DNA of 64,000 nucleotides from Paracoccaceae bacterium (GTDB lineage Bacteria > Pseudomonadota > Alphaproteobacteria > Rhodobacterales > Rhodobacteraceae): assembly GCA_014654775.1 (NCBI GenBank), contig JACVZW010000058.1:124001-188000 (forward strand). Direction: 5' to 3'. Both the position numbers and the translations under genes were made by a program. The notes below the pieces were generated by a model. That model did not search any database. It worked only from the letters and a program-made list of their open reading frames with translations, and was not told the DNA's origin. Positions 53,873-63,345 of this stretch are shown here, piece after piece. Within the stretch, counting starts at the first letter, position 1, and the number at the start of each line of letters is the position of its first letter.

Positions 53873-54439
53873 ATGTCGGCTGACGACCTCGAGATCGATC
53901 TTGATGCCATCCAGCGGCGCATGGATGGCGCGATGGCGGCGTTGAAGCAGGAATTTGCGTCGTTGCGGACGGGGCGGGCCTCGGCCCAGATTCTGGACCC
54001 GATTCAGGTGGATGCCTATGGCCAGATGACCCCGATCAACCAACTGGGAACGGTGAACGTGCCCGAGCCGCGCATGGTGGTGATCAATGTCTGGGACAAG
54101 GGCATGATCAGCAAGGTGGAGAAGGCGATCCGCGAAAGCGGGCTGGGGATCAACCCGGTGACCGACGGGCCGTTGATCCGCCTGCCGATCCCGGAACTGA
54201 ACGAGCAGCGGCGCAAGGAACTGGCCAAGGTCGCCTCGCAATATGCCGAGAGCGCGAAGATCGCCATCCGCAACGTGCGGCGCGACGGGATGGACCAGAT
54301 CAAGAAGGCCAAATCGGCGGGCATGTCTGAGGATGACCAGAAGATGTGGGCCGATGAGGTGCAGGATCTGACGGACAAGGCCATCGCGTCGGTGGATAAG
54401 GCGCTGGAGGCCAAGCAGGCCGAGATCATGCAGGTCTGA
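53873..54439 (+). CDS. frr: Ribosome recycling factor
   Basis: A 188-residue RRF that, with EF-G, splits post-termination ribosomes. [20 protein letters not shown] and the C-terminal helix region [20 protein letters not shown] match the family. ATG at 53873 follows the strong AAGGAAGAG signal (53861-53869); an ATG five codons upstream sits inside that signal and is less likely. Confidence 0.97.
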   Translation: MSADDLEIDLDAIQRRMDGAMAALKQEFASLRTGRASAQILDPIQVDAYGQMTPINQLGTVNVPEPRMVVINVWDKGMISKVEKAIRESGLGINPVTDGPLIRLPIPELNEQRRKELAKVASQYAESAKIAIRNVRRDGMDQIKKAKSAGMSEDDQKMWADEVQDLTDKAIASVDKALEAKQAEIMQV

Positions 54440-54503
54440 GGCAGGCGCTTGGGCGTGGGCCCGGCACCGGTGGGCGGTGGCGGGTATTGGGGGGAGAGCG
54501 GGA

Positions 54504-55247
54504 TTGGGCAGAGCTGAAAGCACGGAGCCGTCGCGCCCGCCCCGGCCTGCGGAGCATGTCGCCATCATCATGGACGGCAATGGTCGCTGGGCAACATCAC
54601 GCGGCTGGCCCCGGCTGGTGGGACATCGGCGTGGTGCGGAACGGGTGCGCGAGATCGTGCGGGCTTGCCCGGACCTCGGCATCCGCTGGCTGACGGTCTA
54701 TGCCTTTTCCACCGAGAACTGGAAGCGATCTACCGAAGAGGTGCTGGGCCTGATGGCGATCTTCGCCCGCTATATCGAGCGTGAGGCGGATCGGCTGGCG
54801 GTCGAAGGCGTGCGGCTGCGCTTTATCGGCGACCGGACGCGGCTGGACCCCAAGTTGCAGGCGATGATGGCGGGGATCGAGGCGCGCACCGCGCCGGGGA
54901 CACAGTTGAACCTGACCGTGGCGATCAATTACGGCGGGCGCGACGAGATCGCGCGGGCGGCGCGCGCTGTCGCACGTGCCGTGGCGGCAGGGCATCTTGC
55001 GCCCGAGGCGGTGACCGAGGCCACATTCGCCGCGCATCTGGACACGGCCGATCTGCCCGACCCGGACCTTGTGATCCGCACCAGCGGGGAGACGCGCACC
55101 TCGAACTTCCTGCCGTGGCAGGCGGCCTATGCGGAATATGAATTCACCTCCACGCTCTGGCCGGATTTCACGGCGGCGGAACTGGCGGCCATCGTTGCGC
55201 GGTTTGGCAATCGCGAGCGGCGCTTTGGCGGGGTGGTCCGCGCATGA
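54504..55247 (+). CDS. uppS: Undecaprenyl diphosphate synthase (TTG start likely)
   Basis: A 247-residue cis-prenyltransferase making the C55 carrier lipid. HVAIIMDGNGRWA holds the catalytic Asp; AFSTENWKRS and VIRTSGETRTSNFLPWQ are further family motifs. The start is taken as TTG at 54504, with GGAGAG five bases upstream; GTG at 54477 is an alternative adding nine residues with a poorer signal. It overlaps cdsA by ATGA. Confidence 0.95.
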   Translation: MGRAESTEPSRPPRPAEHVAIIMDGNGRWATSRGWPRLVGHRRGAERVREIVRACPDLGIRWLTVYAFSTENWKRSTEEVLGLMAIFARYIEREADRLAVEGVRLRFIGDRTRLDPKLQAMMAGIEARTAPGTQLNLTVAINYGGRDEIARAARAVARAVAAGHLAPEAVTEATFAAHLDTADLPDPDLVIRTSGETRTSNFLPWQAAYAEYEFTSTLWPDFTAAELAAIVARFGNRERRFGGVVRA

Positions 55248-56059
55248 CCGGGGCAGAGGGCGGCGGCGGACCCGCGCCTGCGGGGCGGTGGAATGATCTG
55301 CGGCCGAGGGTGATCTCGGCGGTGGTGATGATCGCGGTGGGCGCGGCGGAGATTTGGCTGGGCGGGCCGTCCTTTGCCGTGTTGGTGATCCTGCTGACGG
55401 CCGGGATGATCTGGGAACTGGCGGTGATGACCGCGCCGGTGCAGAAGAACCGCCCGCTGCTGATGGCGGGGATCGCGGCGGCGGCGCTGGCGGCGGCGCT
55501 GGTCCTGCGGTCGGATCTGGCGGCGGCGATGGTTCTGGTGCCGTCGCTGGCGCTGGCGCTGAGTCCGCGCCGGGACCGGCGGCTGGCGGCGGCCTATGCG
55601 GCGGCGATCATGGTGGCGGGTTACGGCCTTGTGGAATTGCGCGACACCATTGGGACGACGGGCATCCTGTGGCTGGTGACGGTTGTGGTGATGTCGGATG
55701 TGGCGGGCTATTTCGCAGGGCGGACGATCGGAGGGCCGAAGTTCTGGCCCAAGGTCAGCCCGAAGAAGACATGGTCGGGCACAGTGGCGGGCTGGATTGG
55801 GGCGGCGGCAGTGGGCGCAGGCTTTGTTCTGGCAGGGATGGGCGGGTGGCTTTTGGTGCTGCTGTCGCCCATCGTGGCCTTTGCCGGGCAGTTGGGCGAC
55901 ATCTGGGAAAGCTGGATGAAGCGGCGGGCGGGGATCAAGGATTCCTCGCATCTGATCCCCGGCCATGGCGGGCTGCTGGATCGGTTCGACGCATTGATCG
56001 GGGCGACGGTTCTGGTGATGCTGCTGGGGCTGTTCTTCAAGACTCTACCGATCGGCTGA
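55244..56059 (+). CDS. cdsA: Phosphatidate cytidylyltransferase
   Basis: A 271-residue membrane enzyme with about eight helices that makes CDP-diacylglycerol. The C-terminal signature SLIPGHGGLLDRFD-type block (SHLIPGHGGLLDRFDALIGA here) and SPKKTWSGTVAGWIG are complete. Start ATG overlaps the uppS stop. It is 4 nt ahead of dxr. Confidence 0.96.
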   Translation: MTGAEGGGGPAPAGRWNDLRPRVISAVVMIAVGAAEIWLGGPSFAVLVILLTAGMIWELAVMTAPVQKNRPLLMAGIAAAALAAALVLRSDLAAAMVLVPSLALALSPRRDRRLAAAYAAAIMVAGYGLVELRDTIGTTGILWLVTVVVMSDVAGYFAGRTIGGPKFWPKVSPKKTWSGTVAGWIGAAAVGAGFVLAGMGGWLLVLLSPIVAFAGQLGDIWESWMKRRAGIKDSSHLIPGHGGLLDRFDALIGATVLVMLLGLFFKTLPIG

Positions 56060-56063
56060 GGGA

Positions 56064-57245
56064 ATGCGGTCCATTTCGATCTTCGGGGCCACCGGCTCCA
56101 TCGGGCAGAGCACGTTCGACCTGATCCGGCGGGCGGGCGGGGCGGAGGCCTATCGCACCGTGGCCCTGACGGGCGCGCGCAACGTGACGCTGCTGGCCGA
56201 GATGGCGCGCGAGTTGCGCGCCGAGGTGGCGGTGGTGGCGCATGAGGAGGAGCTGCCCGCGCTGCGGGAGGCGCTGGCCGGATCGGGGGTCGAGGTTGCG
56301 GCGGGCGAAGCGGCGATTGCCGAGGCGGCGGATCGTCCGGCTGATTGGGTGATGAGCGGGATCGTCGGCGCGGCCGGGCTGGTGCCGGGGATGCGGGCGC
56401 TACGGCATGGGGGGATGCTGGCGCTGGCCAACAAGGAAAGCCTTGTGACAGCGGGCTCCTTGCTTTTGGAGACGGCACGGGCGCATGGGGCGACGATCCT
56501 GCCGGTGGACAGCGAACATTCGGCGGTGTTTCAGGCCCTGACGGGCGAAGATGCGGGCGCGGTGGAGCGGGTGATCATCACCGCTTCGGGCGGGCCGTTC
56601 CGGACATGGCCCTTGGAGAAGCTAGCCCGGGCGACGGTGGCCGAGGCTAAGGCGCATCCGAATTGGTCGATGGGCAGCCGGATCAGCATCGACAGCGCGT
56701 CGATGTTCAACAAGGCGCTGGAATTGATCGAGACGCGCGAATTCTTCGGTTTTCCGCCGGAGATGATCGAGGTTCTGGTCCATCCGCAAAGCATCGTGCA
56801 TGCTTTGGTGGGGTTTAGGGACGGGGGGGTGATGGCGCATCTTGGGCCTGCGGACATGCGCCATGCGATCGGCTTTGCGCTGCATTGGCCCGCGCGGGGC
56901 GATGTGCCGGTGGAGCGGTTGGATCTGGCGCGGTTGGGCAGCCTGAGCTTCGAAGCGCCCGATCCTGAGCGATTCCCTGCGCTGCGTCTGGCGCGCGAGG
57001 TGATGCGGGTGCGGGGGCTGGCCGGGGCGGCCTTCAACGCGGCGAAGGAGGTCGCTCTCGACAATTTCATGGCAGGACGTCTTGGATTTCTGGGGATGGC
57101 AACCGTAGTTGAGGAGACGCTTGCCGTTCTTTCGGCCGAGACGGGCCTTGGAAAAGCCCCGACCGGATTGGAAGAAGTGCTGGCCATGGATCGTTATGCA
57201 CGGGTGAAGGCTGCGGAATGCGCAGCCGGGATGAGAGAGGACTGA
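56064..57245 (+). CDS. dxr: 1-deoxy-D-xylulose 5-phosphate reductoisomerase
   Basis: A 393-residue NADPH enzyme of the MEP isoprenoid route, feeding the undecaprenyl synthase encoded nearby. The nucleotide loop is GATGSIGQST (about 6-15); LANKESLV, DSEHSAVFQ, ITASGGPF and HPNWSMGSRISIDSA are active-site segments. Length is typical. It lies 6 nt before rseP. Confidence 0.97.
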   Translation: MRSISIFGATGSIGQSTFDLIRRAGGAEAYRTVALTGARNVTLLAEMARELRAEVAVVAHEEELPALREALAGSGVEVAAGEAAIAEAADRPADWVMSGIVGAAGLVPGMRALRHGGMLALANKESLVTAGSLLLETARAHGATILPVDSEHSAVFQALTGEDAGAVERVIITASGGPFRTWPLEKLARATVAEAKAHPNWSMGSRISIDSASMFNKALELIETREFFGFPPEMIEVLVHPQSIVHALVGFRDGGVMAHLGPADMRHAIGFALHWPARGDVPVERLDLARLGSLSFEAPDPERFPALRLAREVMRVRGLAGAAFNAAKEVALDNFMAGRLGFLGMATVVEETLAVLSAETGLGKAPTGLEEVLAMDRYARVKAAECAAGMRED

Positions 57246-57251
57246 GTCAGG

Positions 57252-58589
57252 GTGGAAGTCATCAATCTGATCCCGAGTTTCGGCGGACTGGCCTATACAG
57301 TGCTGGCCTTCGTCGCCGCGCTGATCGTGATCGTCTTCGTGCATGAATACGGCCACTATATCGTGGGCCGCTGGTCGGGCATCCATGCCGAGGTCTTTTC
57401 CATCGGTTTCGGCCCCGTGCTGTGGTCGGGGCTGGACAAGCGCGGGACGCGCTGGCAGGTCGCCGCGCTGCCTTTGGGCGGCTATGTGCGGTTCATGGGG
57501 GACGCCAATGCCTCATCCGTCGGTCAGTCGGTTGGGGCGGAGGAACTGACCGCCGAACAGAGGCGCGCGACCATGCATGGCGCGCCGCTCTGGGCGCGGA
57601 CGGCGACGGTGGCGGCGGGGCCTGTGTTCAACTTCGTGCTCTCTATCGCGATCTTCGCGGCGATTTTCCTTTGGAACGGCGTGGCGACGGATGCGCCGAC
57701 GGTGGGCAGCCTGCGCAGCCTGCCCGCGCAGACGTCGGAATTGCAGCCCGGCGACCGGATCGAGGCGCTGGGCGGGATCGAGACGCCAGATTTCGCGGCC
57801 TTCATGCAGGCTGCGGGCGATCTGCCGAACGCGGCGGTGGTGGAGTACCGGGTCGACCGGGGAGGGGCAGATGTCTCTCTGAGTGACAGCCATCCGATGC
57901 CGCCGCTGGTGGAGACGGTTCAGCCGGATTCGGCAGCGCGCGAGGCGGGGCTGATGCCCGGCGACCTGATCGTCGCGGTCAACGGAGAGCCGGTCGTGAC
58001 CTTTCCGCAATTGCGCGAGGTCGTCGGGGCCTCGGGCGGCGAGCCGCTGACGCTGCGCCTTTTGCGCGATGGCGCGGAACTGGACCTGACGCTGACGCCG
58101 CGCCGGGTGGATCTGCCGCGCGCGGAGGGCGGGTTCGAGACGCGCTGGCTGATCGGGCTGACCGGGGCACTGTCCTTCGAGCCCGAAACGCGGCGACCGG
58201 GGGTTCTGGAAAGCGTCGGTCTTGCGGCCACTCAGACTTGGGAGATCGCCACGACGTCTTTGTCGGGGCTGTGGCACATGGTGACGGGGGCGATTTCGTC
58301 CTGCAACCTGCGCGGGCCGATCGGGATCGCTGAAACCTCGGGCGCGGCGGCGAGCGCGGGTGTGACCAGCTTCATCTGGTTCATCGCCATGCTGTCGACG
58401 GCGGTCGGTCTGATGAACCTCTTTCCGGTGCCGGTTCTGGACGGTGGGCATCTGGTCTTTTACGCCTATGAGGGTGTGACAGGGAAACCGCCTTCGGCGC
58501 GCGCGCTGCGGGTTCTTATGGCAGTGGGCCTGACGGTGATTCTGACGCTGATGGTCTTTGCGCTGTCCAACGATCTGTTCTGCCCCTGA
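57252..58589 (+). CDS. rseP: Site-2 protease RseP
   Basis: A 445-residue membrane metalloprotease that cuts anti-sigma factors or leftover signal peptides. The zinc motif H31-E-x-x-H35 lies in the first membrane helix; the second metal-side motif is NLFPVPVLDGGH. Two PDZ-like domains sit between them (about 125-290). The start is GTG at 57252, 6 nt after the dxr stop; an ATG near residue 90 would lose the active site. Confidence 0.95.
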   Translation: MEVINLIPSFGGLAYTVLAFVAALIVIVFVHEYGHYIVGRWSGIHAEVFSIGFGPVLWSGLDKRGTRWQVAALPLGGYVRFMGDANASSVGQSVGAEELTAEQRRATMHGAPLWARTATVAAGPVFNFVLSIAIFAAIFLWNGVATDAPTVGSLRSLPAQTSELQPGDRIEALGGIETPDFAAFMQAAGDLPNAAVVEYRVDRGGADVSLSDSHPMPPLVETVQPDSAAREAGLMPGDLIVAVNGEPVVTFPQLREVVGASGGEPLTLRLLRDGAELDLTLTPRRVDLPRAEGGFETRWLIGLTGALSFEPETRRPGVLESVGLAATQTWEIATTSLSGLWHMVTGAISSCNLRGPIGIAETSGAAASAGVTSFIWFIAMLSTAVGLMNLFPVPVLDGGHLVFYAYEGVTGKPPSARALRVLMAVGLTVILTLMVFALSNDLFCP

Positions 58590-58740
58590 TCCCTGTCGCC
58601 CCGCGCGCTGCATGGCATGAGCCTTGCAGAGCGTGGCAGAGGACCTTGCTTCCTGTGTCGCGAAAGCGCCGGGAGGGAGCCAAACTCGCGCCACAATCGG
58701 GGCCTATCCGTCTCCTGACAACAGGATCGGAGAGGTCAAC

Positions 58741-58878
58741 ATGAGCAGCATCACCAAAGGTTATCGCGGCCTTTCCATCATCATGGTGGTGAATGCGGAT
58801 CGCATCTTCACGCTTGCGACGATGGCGGCGGGCCTTTTGGCCGGGGCCTTTCTGGGCGCGCAACTTCTGGGCCACTAA
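58741..58878 (+). CDS. Small membrane protein, 45 residues
   Basis: A 45-residue ORF with an excellent ribosome site (AGAGG five bases before ATG 58741) and a single hydrophobic segment (about 24-43, FTLATMAAGLLAGAFLGAQL). It lies between rseP and bamA, so it may be an envelope component. No homologue is recognised from memory. Confidence 0.6.
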   Translation: MSSITKGYRGLSIIMVVNADRIFTLATMAAGLLAGAFLGAQLLGH

Positions 58879-58902
58879 GGCCGGGAAAGCGACCACAGCC
58901 TT

Positions 58903-58931
58903 TTGACAATCCCTGCTCTTCAGGCTAGTGA
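58903..58931 (+). promoter_or_regulatory. Possible promoter of the bamA transcript
   Basis: TTGACA (58903-58908), a 17-nt spacer and TAGTGA (58926-58931) form a sigma-70-like pair 35 nt before the bamA ATG. A CTAGTG-AAGA-CACTAG dyad overlaps the -10 side (58925-58940). The -10 match is weak. Confidence 0.4.
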
Positions 58932-58965
58932 AGACACTAGAATTTGTTAAGGCGGGGCGGGATCC

Positions 58966-61320
58966 ATGCGGAAGAGGACAGGCGTGTTCGATACGTCGGT
59001 GCGGTCGAGCACGGGGATGTTCCGGCCGGCAATGACGGCGATTTTCCTTTCGACATCCGCCCTTACGCTTGCCCCCGCCGCGCCTGCCTTGGCACAGAGC
59101 TACAGCTTTTCTGCGGTCACCGTCGAAGGCAACCAGGCCATCGAGCCGCAGACGATCATCGCCTATGCCGGAATCGGGCGCGGCGAGACGGTCAGCGCCG
59201 CGCGTCTGAACGACGCCTATCAGAATATCGTCAATTCCGGTCTCTTTGAATCTGTCGAGTTGATTCCGCAGGGCGGGACGCTGCTGATCCGGGTCGTGGA
59301 ATACCCGATGGTCAACATCGTAAACTTTGAGGGCAATGCCCGGCTGAAGGACGAGGAACTGGCCGAGATCGCCAAGTCGAAGGGGCGGCTGGTCTATTCG
59401 CCGTCGCAGGCGGAAGAGGATGCCGCCGCCATCGCCGAGGCTTATCGCGTGCGCGGCCGGATCGCTGCGACGGTTGATCCGCGCATCATCCGGCGCGACG
59501 GCAACCGCGTGGACCTTGTCTTTGAAATCACCGAAGGCCGCGTGGCCGAGATCGAGCGTCTGTCCTTCGTGGGCAACCGCGCCTTCACCGACCGCCGCCT
59601 GCGGCAGGTGCTGGAAACCAAGCAGGCCGGTCTGCTGCGCCAGATCATCCAGGGCGACACCTTCGTGGCCGAGCGGCTGGAGCTGGACAAGCAGCTTCTG
59701 CGCGACTTCTATCTGGCGCGCGGCTATGCCGATGTGCAGGTGTTGGACGCGACGTCGGACGTATCGCGCGAGCGGGACGCCTTCTTCGTGACCATCACGA
59801 TCCGCGAGGGGCAGCAGTTCCGGATCGGCGAAATCTCCACCGTGTCGGAGATCGAGGGGCTGGACGCGGCGGAATTCGCGGGTGTGCAGCGCATCCGAAC
59901 GGGCGAGGTTTGGTCACCCGCCCTGATCGAGAACAACATCGCGCGGATGGAGAATCTGGCGCTGCGCAAGGGTCTGACCTTCGTGCGCGTCGATCCGCGC
60001 ATCACCCGCGACGAGCGGGGCGGGATTCTGGATGTGGAATTCGCCATCGTCCGGGGCGAGCGCATCTTCGTCGAGCGTATCGACATCGAGGGCAACACCA
60101 CGACGTTGGATCAGGTGGTGCGCCGCCAGTTCCGCACGGTGGAAGGCGATCCGCTGAACGCGCGGGAAATCCGGCAGGCGGCGGAACGCATCCGAGCGCT
60201 GGGCTTCTTTGCCGATGCGCAGGTGAATGCCGAGCCGGGCAGCAGCCCGGACCAGGTGGTGGTGAATGTCGATGTGGAAGAGCAGCCGACCGGTTCGCTG
60301 AACTTCGGCGCGAGCTATGGCGTGTCGACGGGCGTCGGGTTCAACATTGGCCTGACTGAGCAGAACTTCCTTGGTCGCGGTCAGGGGCTGAGTGCCTCGA
60401 TCACCACGGGCACGGATACGGCGGAAGGGTCCTTCGGCTTTGTGGAGCCAGCCTTCCTTGGGCGGGATGTGGCGCTGAAATTCTCGGTCTCCTACCGGGA
60501 GTCGGACAACGAGAATTCCAGCACCTATGACACCCGGGTGGGACGTCTCTCGCCCGCGCTGGAGTTTCCGCTGGGCGAGCTGAGCCGTCTGGAAGTGCGC
60601 TATACCTACAAGGATGCCAAGATTTCGGATGTGCCTGCAGGGGCGTCCAACATCATCGCGCAGGAAGCCGCGCTGGGCGCGCAGGTGACCAGCTCTATCG
60701 GCTATACCTACAGCTATGACTCGCGCATCAGCGGGTTGAACCCGAAGGGTGGTGTGCTGCTGCGCTTTGGTCAGGACATCGCGGGTCTGGGCGGCGATAC
60801 GGAATATATCATGACCACCGCGCTGGCGCTGGCCGAGACGAAGGTCGCGCAGGAAGAGGTGACGCTGCGCGCCATTTTCGAAGGCGGGATGATCAACAGC
60901 CTTGGTGGCACGAACAGCCAGATCACCGACCGGTTCTTTGGCGGCGGCAAGATCCGTGGCTTTGAACCCGGCGGGATCGGGCCGCGCGACCTGAATGCGC
61001 TGAACGATGCGCTGGGCGGCAACATGTTCGCCGTGGCGCGGTTCGAGGCCGATTTCCCGGTGGGCCTGCCTGAAGAATATGGGATCACCGGCGGTGTATT
61101 CTTTGATGTCGGGTCGGTCTGGAGCCTTGATAACATCAATGGCGGGGCGGGTGGTGCCAATCCGGTGGACGACTCGATGAACCTGCGGTCGGCCATCGGG
61201 GTGTCGATCTTCTGGGAGACGCCGGTCGGTCCGCTGCGCCTGAACTTCGCGAAGCCGGTGGTGAAGGAAGCCTACGACCGCGAGCAGACCTTCGACCTGA
61301 CGGTTTCGACGCGCTTCTGA
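58966..61320 (+). CDS. bamA: Outer-membrane protein assembly factor BamA
   Basis: A 784-residue outer-membrane insertase. A signal peptide ending PALAQ (about residue 45) is followed by five POTRA domains (about 47-440) and a C-terminal 16-strand barrel. Barrel marks include the lid-loop motif KIRGFEPGGIGPRD, a VRF/I-like block, and a terminal Phe (STRF). ATG 58966 is followed by a long n-region; an ATG 17 or 22 codons later is possible. It sits 3' of rseP and shares a stop/start base with the ompH-like gene. Confidence 0.97.
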   Translation: MRKRTGVFDTSVRSSTGMFRPAMTAIFLSTSALTLAPAAPALAQSYSFSAVTVEGNQAIEPQTIIAYAGIGRGETVSAARLNDAYQNIVNSGLFESVELIPQGGTLLIRVVEYPMVNIVNFEGNARLKDEELAEIAKSKGRLVYSPSQAEEDAAAIAEAYRVRGRIAATVDPRIIRRDGNRVDLVFEITEGRVAEIERLSFVGNRAFTDRRLRQVLETKQAGLLRQIIQGDTFVAERLELDKQLLRDFYLARGYADVQVLDATSDVSRERDAFFVTITIREGQQFRIGEISTVSEIEGLDAAEFAGVQRIRTGEVWSPALIENNIARMENLALRKGLTFVRVDPRITRDERGGILDVEFAIVRGERIFVERIDIEGNTTTLDQVVRRQFRTVEGDPLNAREIRQAAERIRALGFFADAQVNAEPGSSPDQVVVNVDVEEQPTGSLNFGASYGVSTGVGFNIGLTEQNFLGRGQGLSASITTGTDTAEGSFGFVEPAFLGRDVALKFSVSYRESDNENSSTYDTRVGRLSPALEFPLGELSRLEVRYTYKDAKISDVPAGASNIIAQEAALGAQVTSSIGYTYSYDSRISGLNPKGGVLLRFGQDIAGLGGDTEYIMTTALALAETKVAQEEVTLRAIFEGGMINSLGGTNSQITDRFFGGGKIRGFEPGGIGPRDLNALNDALGGNMFAVARFEADFPVGLPEEYGITGGVFFDVGSVWSLDNINGGAGGANPVDDSMNLRSAIGVSIFWETPVGPLRLNFAKPVVKEAYDREQTFDLTVSTRF

Positions 61321-61985
61321 TGGCAGGCCGTCGGCAGGCAGTGATGCGGGCGGCGCTGGCGGCGCTGCTGCTGCTGGCGGGTGGGTCGGCCATGGCGCAA
61401 CAGGCGCAGTCCGGGGCTGCTGTGCCGCAGGCTCCGATCCTGACGCTGGACCGCGAGAGGCTTTTGGTCGAGACCCGGTTCGGACAGGCGGTTGAAGCGC
61501 AGTTCCAGAAGGACAGCGAGACGCTGATCGCCGAGAATGTGCGTCTGGAGCAGGCGCTTGAGGCCGAGGAGCGCGCGCTGACCGATCAGCGTCCCACGCT
61601 GCCGTCCGAGGAATTCCGCACGCTGGCCGAGGAATTCGACACGAAGACCGAAGCGATCCGGGCCGCGCAGGATGCGAAGTCGCGGGCCATCACCTCGCGC
61701 CGGGATGCGGAGCGGCAGCGGTTCCTGCAGGCGGCGATCCCCGTGCTGGCCGATCTGATGCGCGAAAGCGGGGCGGTGGCAATCTTTGACAAGGAGATGG
61801 TGATCCTGTCCCTGCGCGGGGTGGACATCACCGATGAGGCCATAGCGCGGATCGATGCCGTGCTGGGTGATGGCGCGACATTGCCCGAGGCGGGGGGCGC
61901 GACCGGGAATGCTGCGGCGGATGATGCGGCGGGCGGGCAGGCACCCGCGCCGATGCCCGAGACGGAAGATGCGCCCGCGCCCTGA
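61320..61985 (+). CDS. OmpH/Skp-family periplasmic chaperone
   Basis: A 221-residue periplasmic protein with a signal peptide ([12 protein letters not shown], about 16-27) and a long alpha-helical hairpin (about 50-150) typical of Skp/OmpH, which holds unfolded outer-membrane proteins for BamA. A Pro/Ala-rich tail (about 185-221) extends it. Its start ATG shares the last base of the bamA stop (TGATG). Confidence 0.9.
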   Translation: MAGRRQAVMRAALAALLLLAGGSAMAQQAQSGAAVPQAPILTLDRERLLVETRFGQAVEAQFQKDSETLIAENVRLEQALEAEERALTDQRPTLPSEEFRTLAEEFDTKTEAIRAAQDAKSRAITSRRDAERQRFLQAAIPVLADLMRESGAVAIFDKEMVILSLRGVDITDEAIARIDAVLGDGATLPEAGGATGNAAADDAAGGQAPAPMPETEDAPAP

Positions 61986-62071
61986 ATGCCGGATGCTTGT
62001 TTCGGCCCCGTCAAGTTGCTAGTCACGTCCCGGTGGCCCGTCGTGGCGGGCCGCGGAAGAAGGAGAATCCG

Positions 62072-62545
62072 ATGACCGAGGCCACCGGCAGCGGCGCCGT
62101 CCTGAGCGCCGATCTTGATCTGATCCAGCGGATCATTCCGCACCGCTATCCCTTTCTTTTGGTGGACAAGGTGCGCGACATCGTCATCAACGAAAGCTGC
62201 GTGGGCATCAAGAACGTCACAATCAACGAGCCGCAGTTCACCGGGCATTTCCCCGGCATGCCGATCTTTCCGGGCGTGATGATCATCGAGGCGATGGCGC
62301 AGACGAGCGGCATTCTGGTCGGCCTGTCGATGGATCTGGTGGACAAGCAGGCGAAGGTCTTCTTCATGGGCGTGGACGGGGTGAAGTTCCGCCGCAAGGT
62401 GGTACCCGGCGATGTGCTGGAATTGCATGTGAAGGCGCTGCGCGGCGGCGGTCGCGTGTGGAAATTCGAGGGCCGCGCCATCGTCGACGGGGAGTTGGCC
62501 TGCGAGGCCACCTTCATGGCCATGTTCGACGTGCCGAAGGCCTGA
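62072..62545 (+). CDS. fabZ: 3-hydroxyacyl-ACP dehydratase FabZ
   Basis: A 157-residue hot-dog dehydratase of fatty-acid synthesis. The catalytic His is in [20 protein letters not shown], with the conserved Glu in the same block. ATG 62072 follows AAGAAGGAG. It lies 2 nt before lpxA, so acyl supply and lipid A synthesis are read together. Confidence 0.97.
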   Translation: MTEATGSGAVLSADLDLIQRIIPHRYPFLLVDKVRDIVINESCVGIKNVTINEPQFTGHFPGMPIFPGVMIIEAMAQTSGILVGLSMDLVDKQAKVFFMGVDGVKFRRKVVPGDVLELHVKALRGGGRVWKFEGRAIVDGELACEATFMAMFDVPKA

Positions 62546-62547
62546 AC

Positions 62548-63345
62548 ATGAGCATTCATCCCGAGGCGCGCATCCACCCTTCCGCCGTGGTCGAGACGGG
62601 CGCCGTGATCGGCGCGGGCTGCGACATCGGCCCCTTTTCGGTGATCGGGCCGGAGGTCGTGCTGAAGGACCGGGTGGTGGTGAAGAGCCATGCCGTTGTC
62701 ACCGGCTGGACCGAGGTGGGGGAGGAGTCGGTGATCTTCCCCTTTGCCACGGTGGGCGAGGTACCGCAGGACCTGAAATACAAGGGCGAGAAGACGCGGC
62801 TGGTCATCGGGCGGCGTTGCCGCATCCGCGAGGCGGCGACGCTGAACGTGGGTACCGAGGGCGGCGGTGGCGTGACGCGGCTGGGCGACGACGTGCTGGT
62901 GATGACCGGCGCGCATGTGGGCCATGACGCGCAGATCGGCAATCGCGTGATCCTTGTGAACCATGTGGCCATCGCGGGCCATTGCGTGCTGGGCGATGAC
63001 GTGATCGTGGGCGGGTTGTCGGGCGTGCACCAATTCGTTCGGATCGGGCAGGGCGCGATCATCGGCGCGGTGACCATGGTGACAAATGACGTGATCCCCT
63101 ACGGCCTTGTGCAGGCCCCGCGCGGGGAGTTGGACGGGCTGAACCTTGTGGGCCTGAAGCGGCGCGGGGTGGAGCGTGGCGAGATCACCGCGTTGCGGGC
63201 GGCCTATCAAATGCTGGCGCAGGGGGAGGGGACCTTCCTCGACCGGGCGAGGAAGCTGGCTGACGAGACCGACAGCGCCTATGTGCGCGAGGTGACGGAA
63301 TTCATCCTGTCGGCCTCGGACCGGTCCTTCCTGACGCCGAAATGA
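62548..63345 (+). CDS. lpxA: UDP-N-acetylglucosamine acyltransferase
   Basis: A 265-residue left-handed beta-helix acyltransferase, the first step of lipid A synthesis. Hexapeptide repeats fill about 8-190 (IHPSAVVETGAVIGAGCDIG and on). Catalytic His is in GAHVGHDAQIGN. ATG at 62548 is used. The stop overlaps the next start by ATGA. Confidence 0.96.
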   Translation: MSIHPEARIHPSAVVETGAVIGAGCDIGPFSVIGPEVVLKDRVVVKSHAVVTGWTEVGEESVIFPFATVGEVPQDLKYKGEKTRLVIGRRCRIREAATLNVGTEGGGGVTRLGDDVLVMTGAHVGHDAQIGNRVILVNHVAIAGHCVLGDDVIVGGLSGVHQFVRIGQGAIIGAVTMVTNDVIPYGLVQAPRGELDGLNLVGLKRRGVERGEITALRAAYQMLAQGEGTFLDRARKLADETDSAYVREVTEFILSASDRSFLTPK

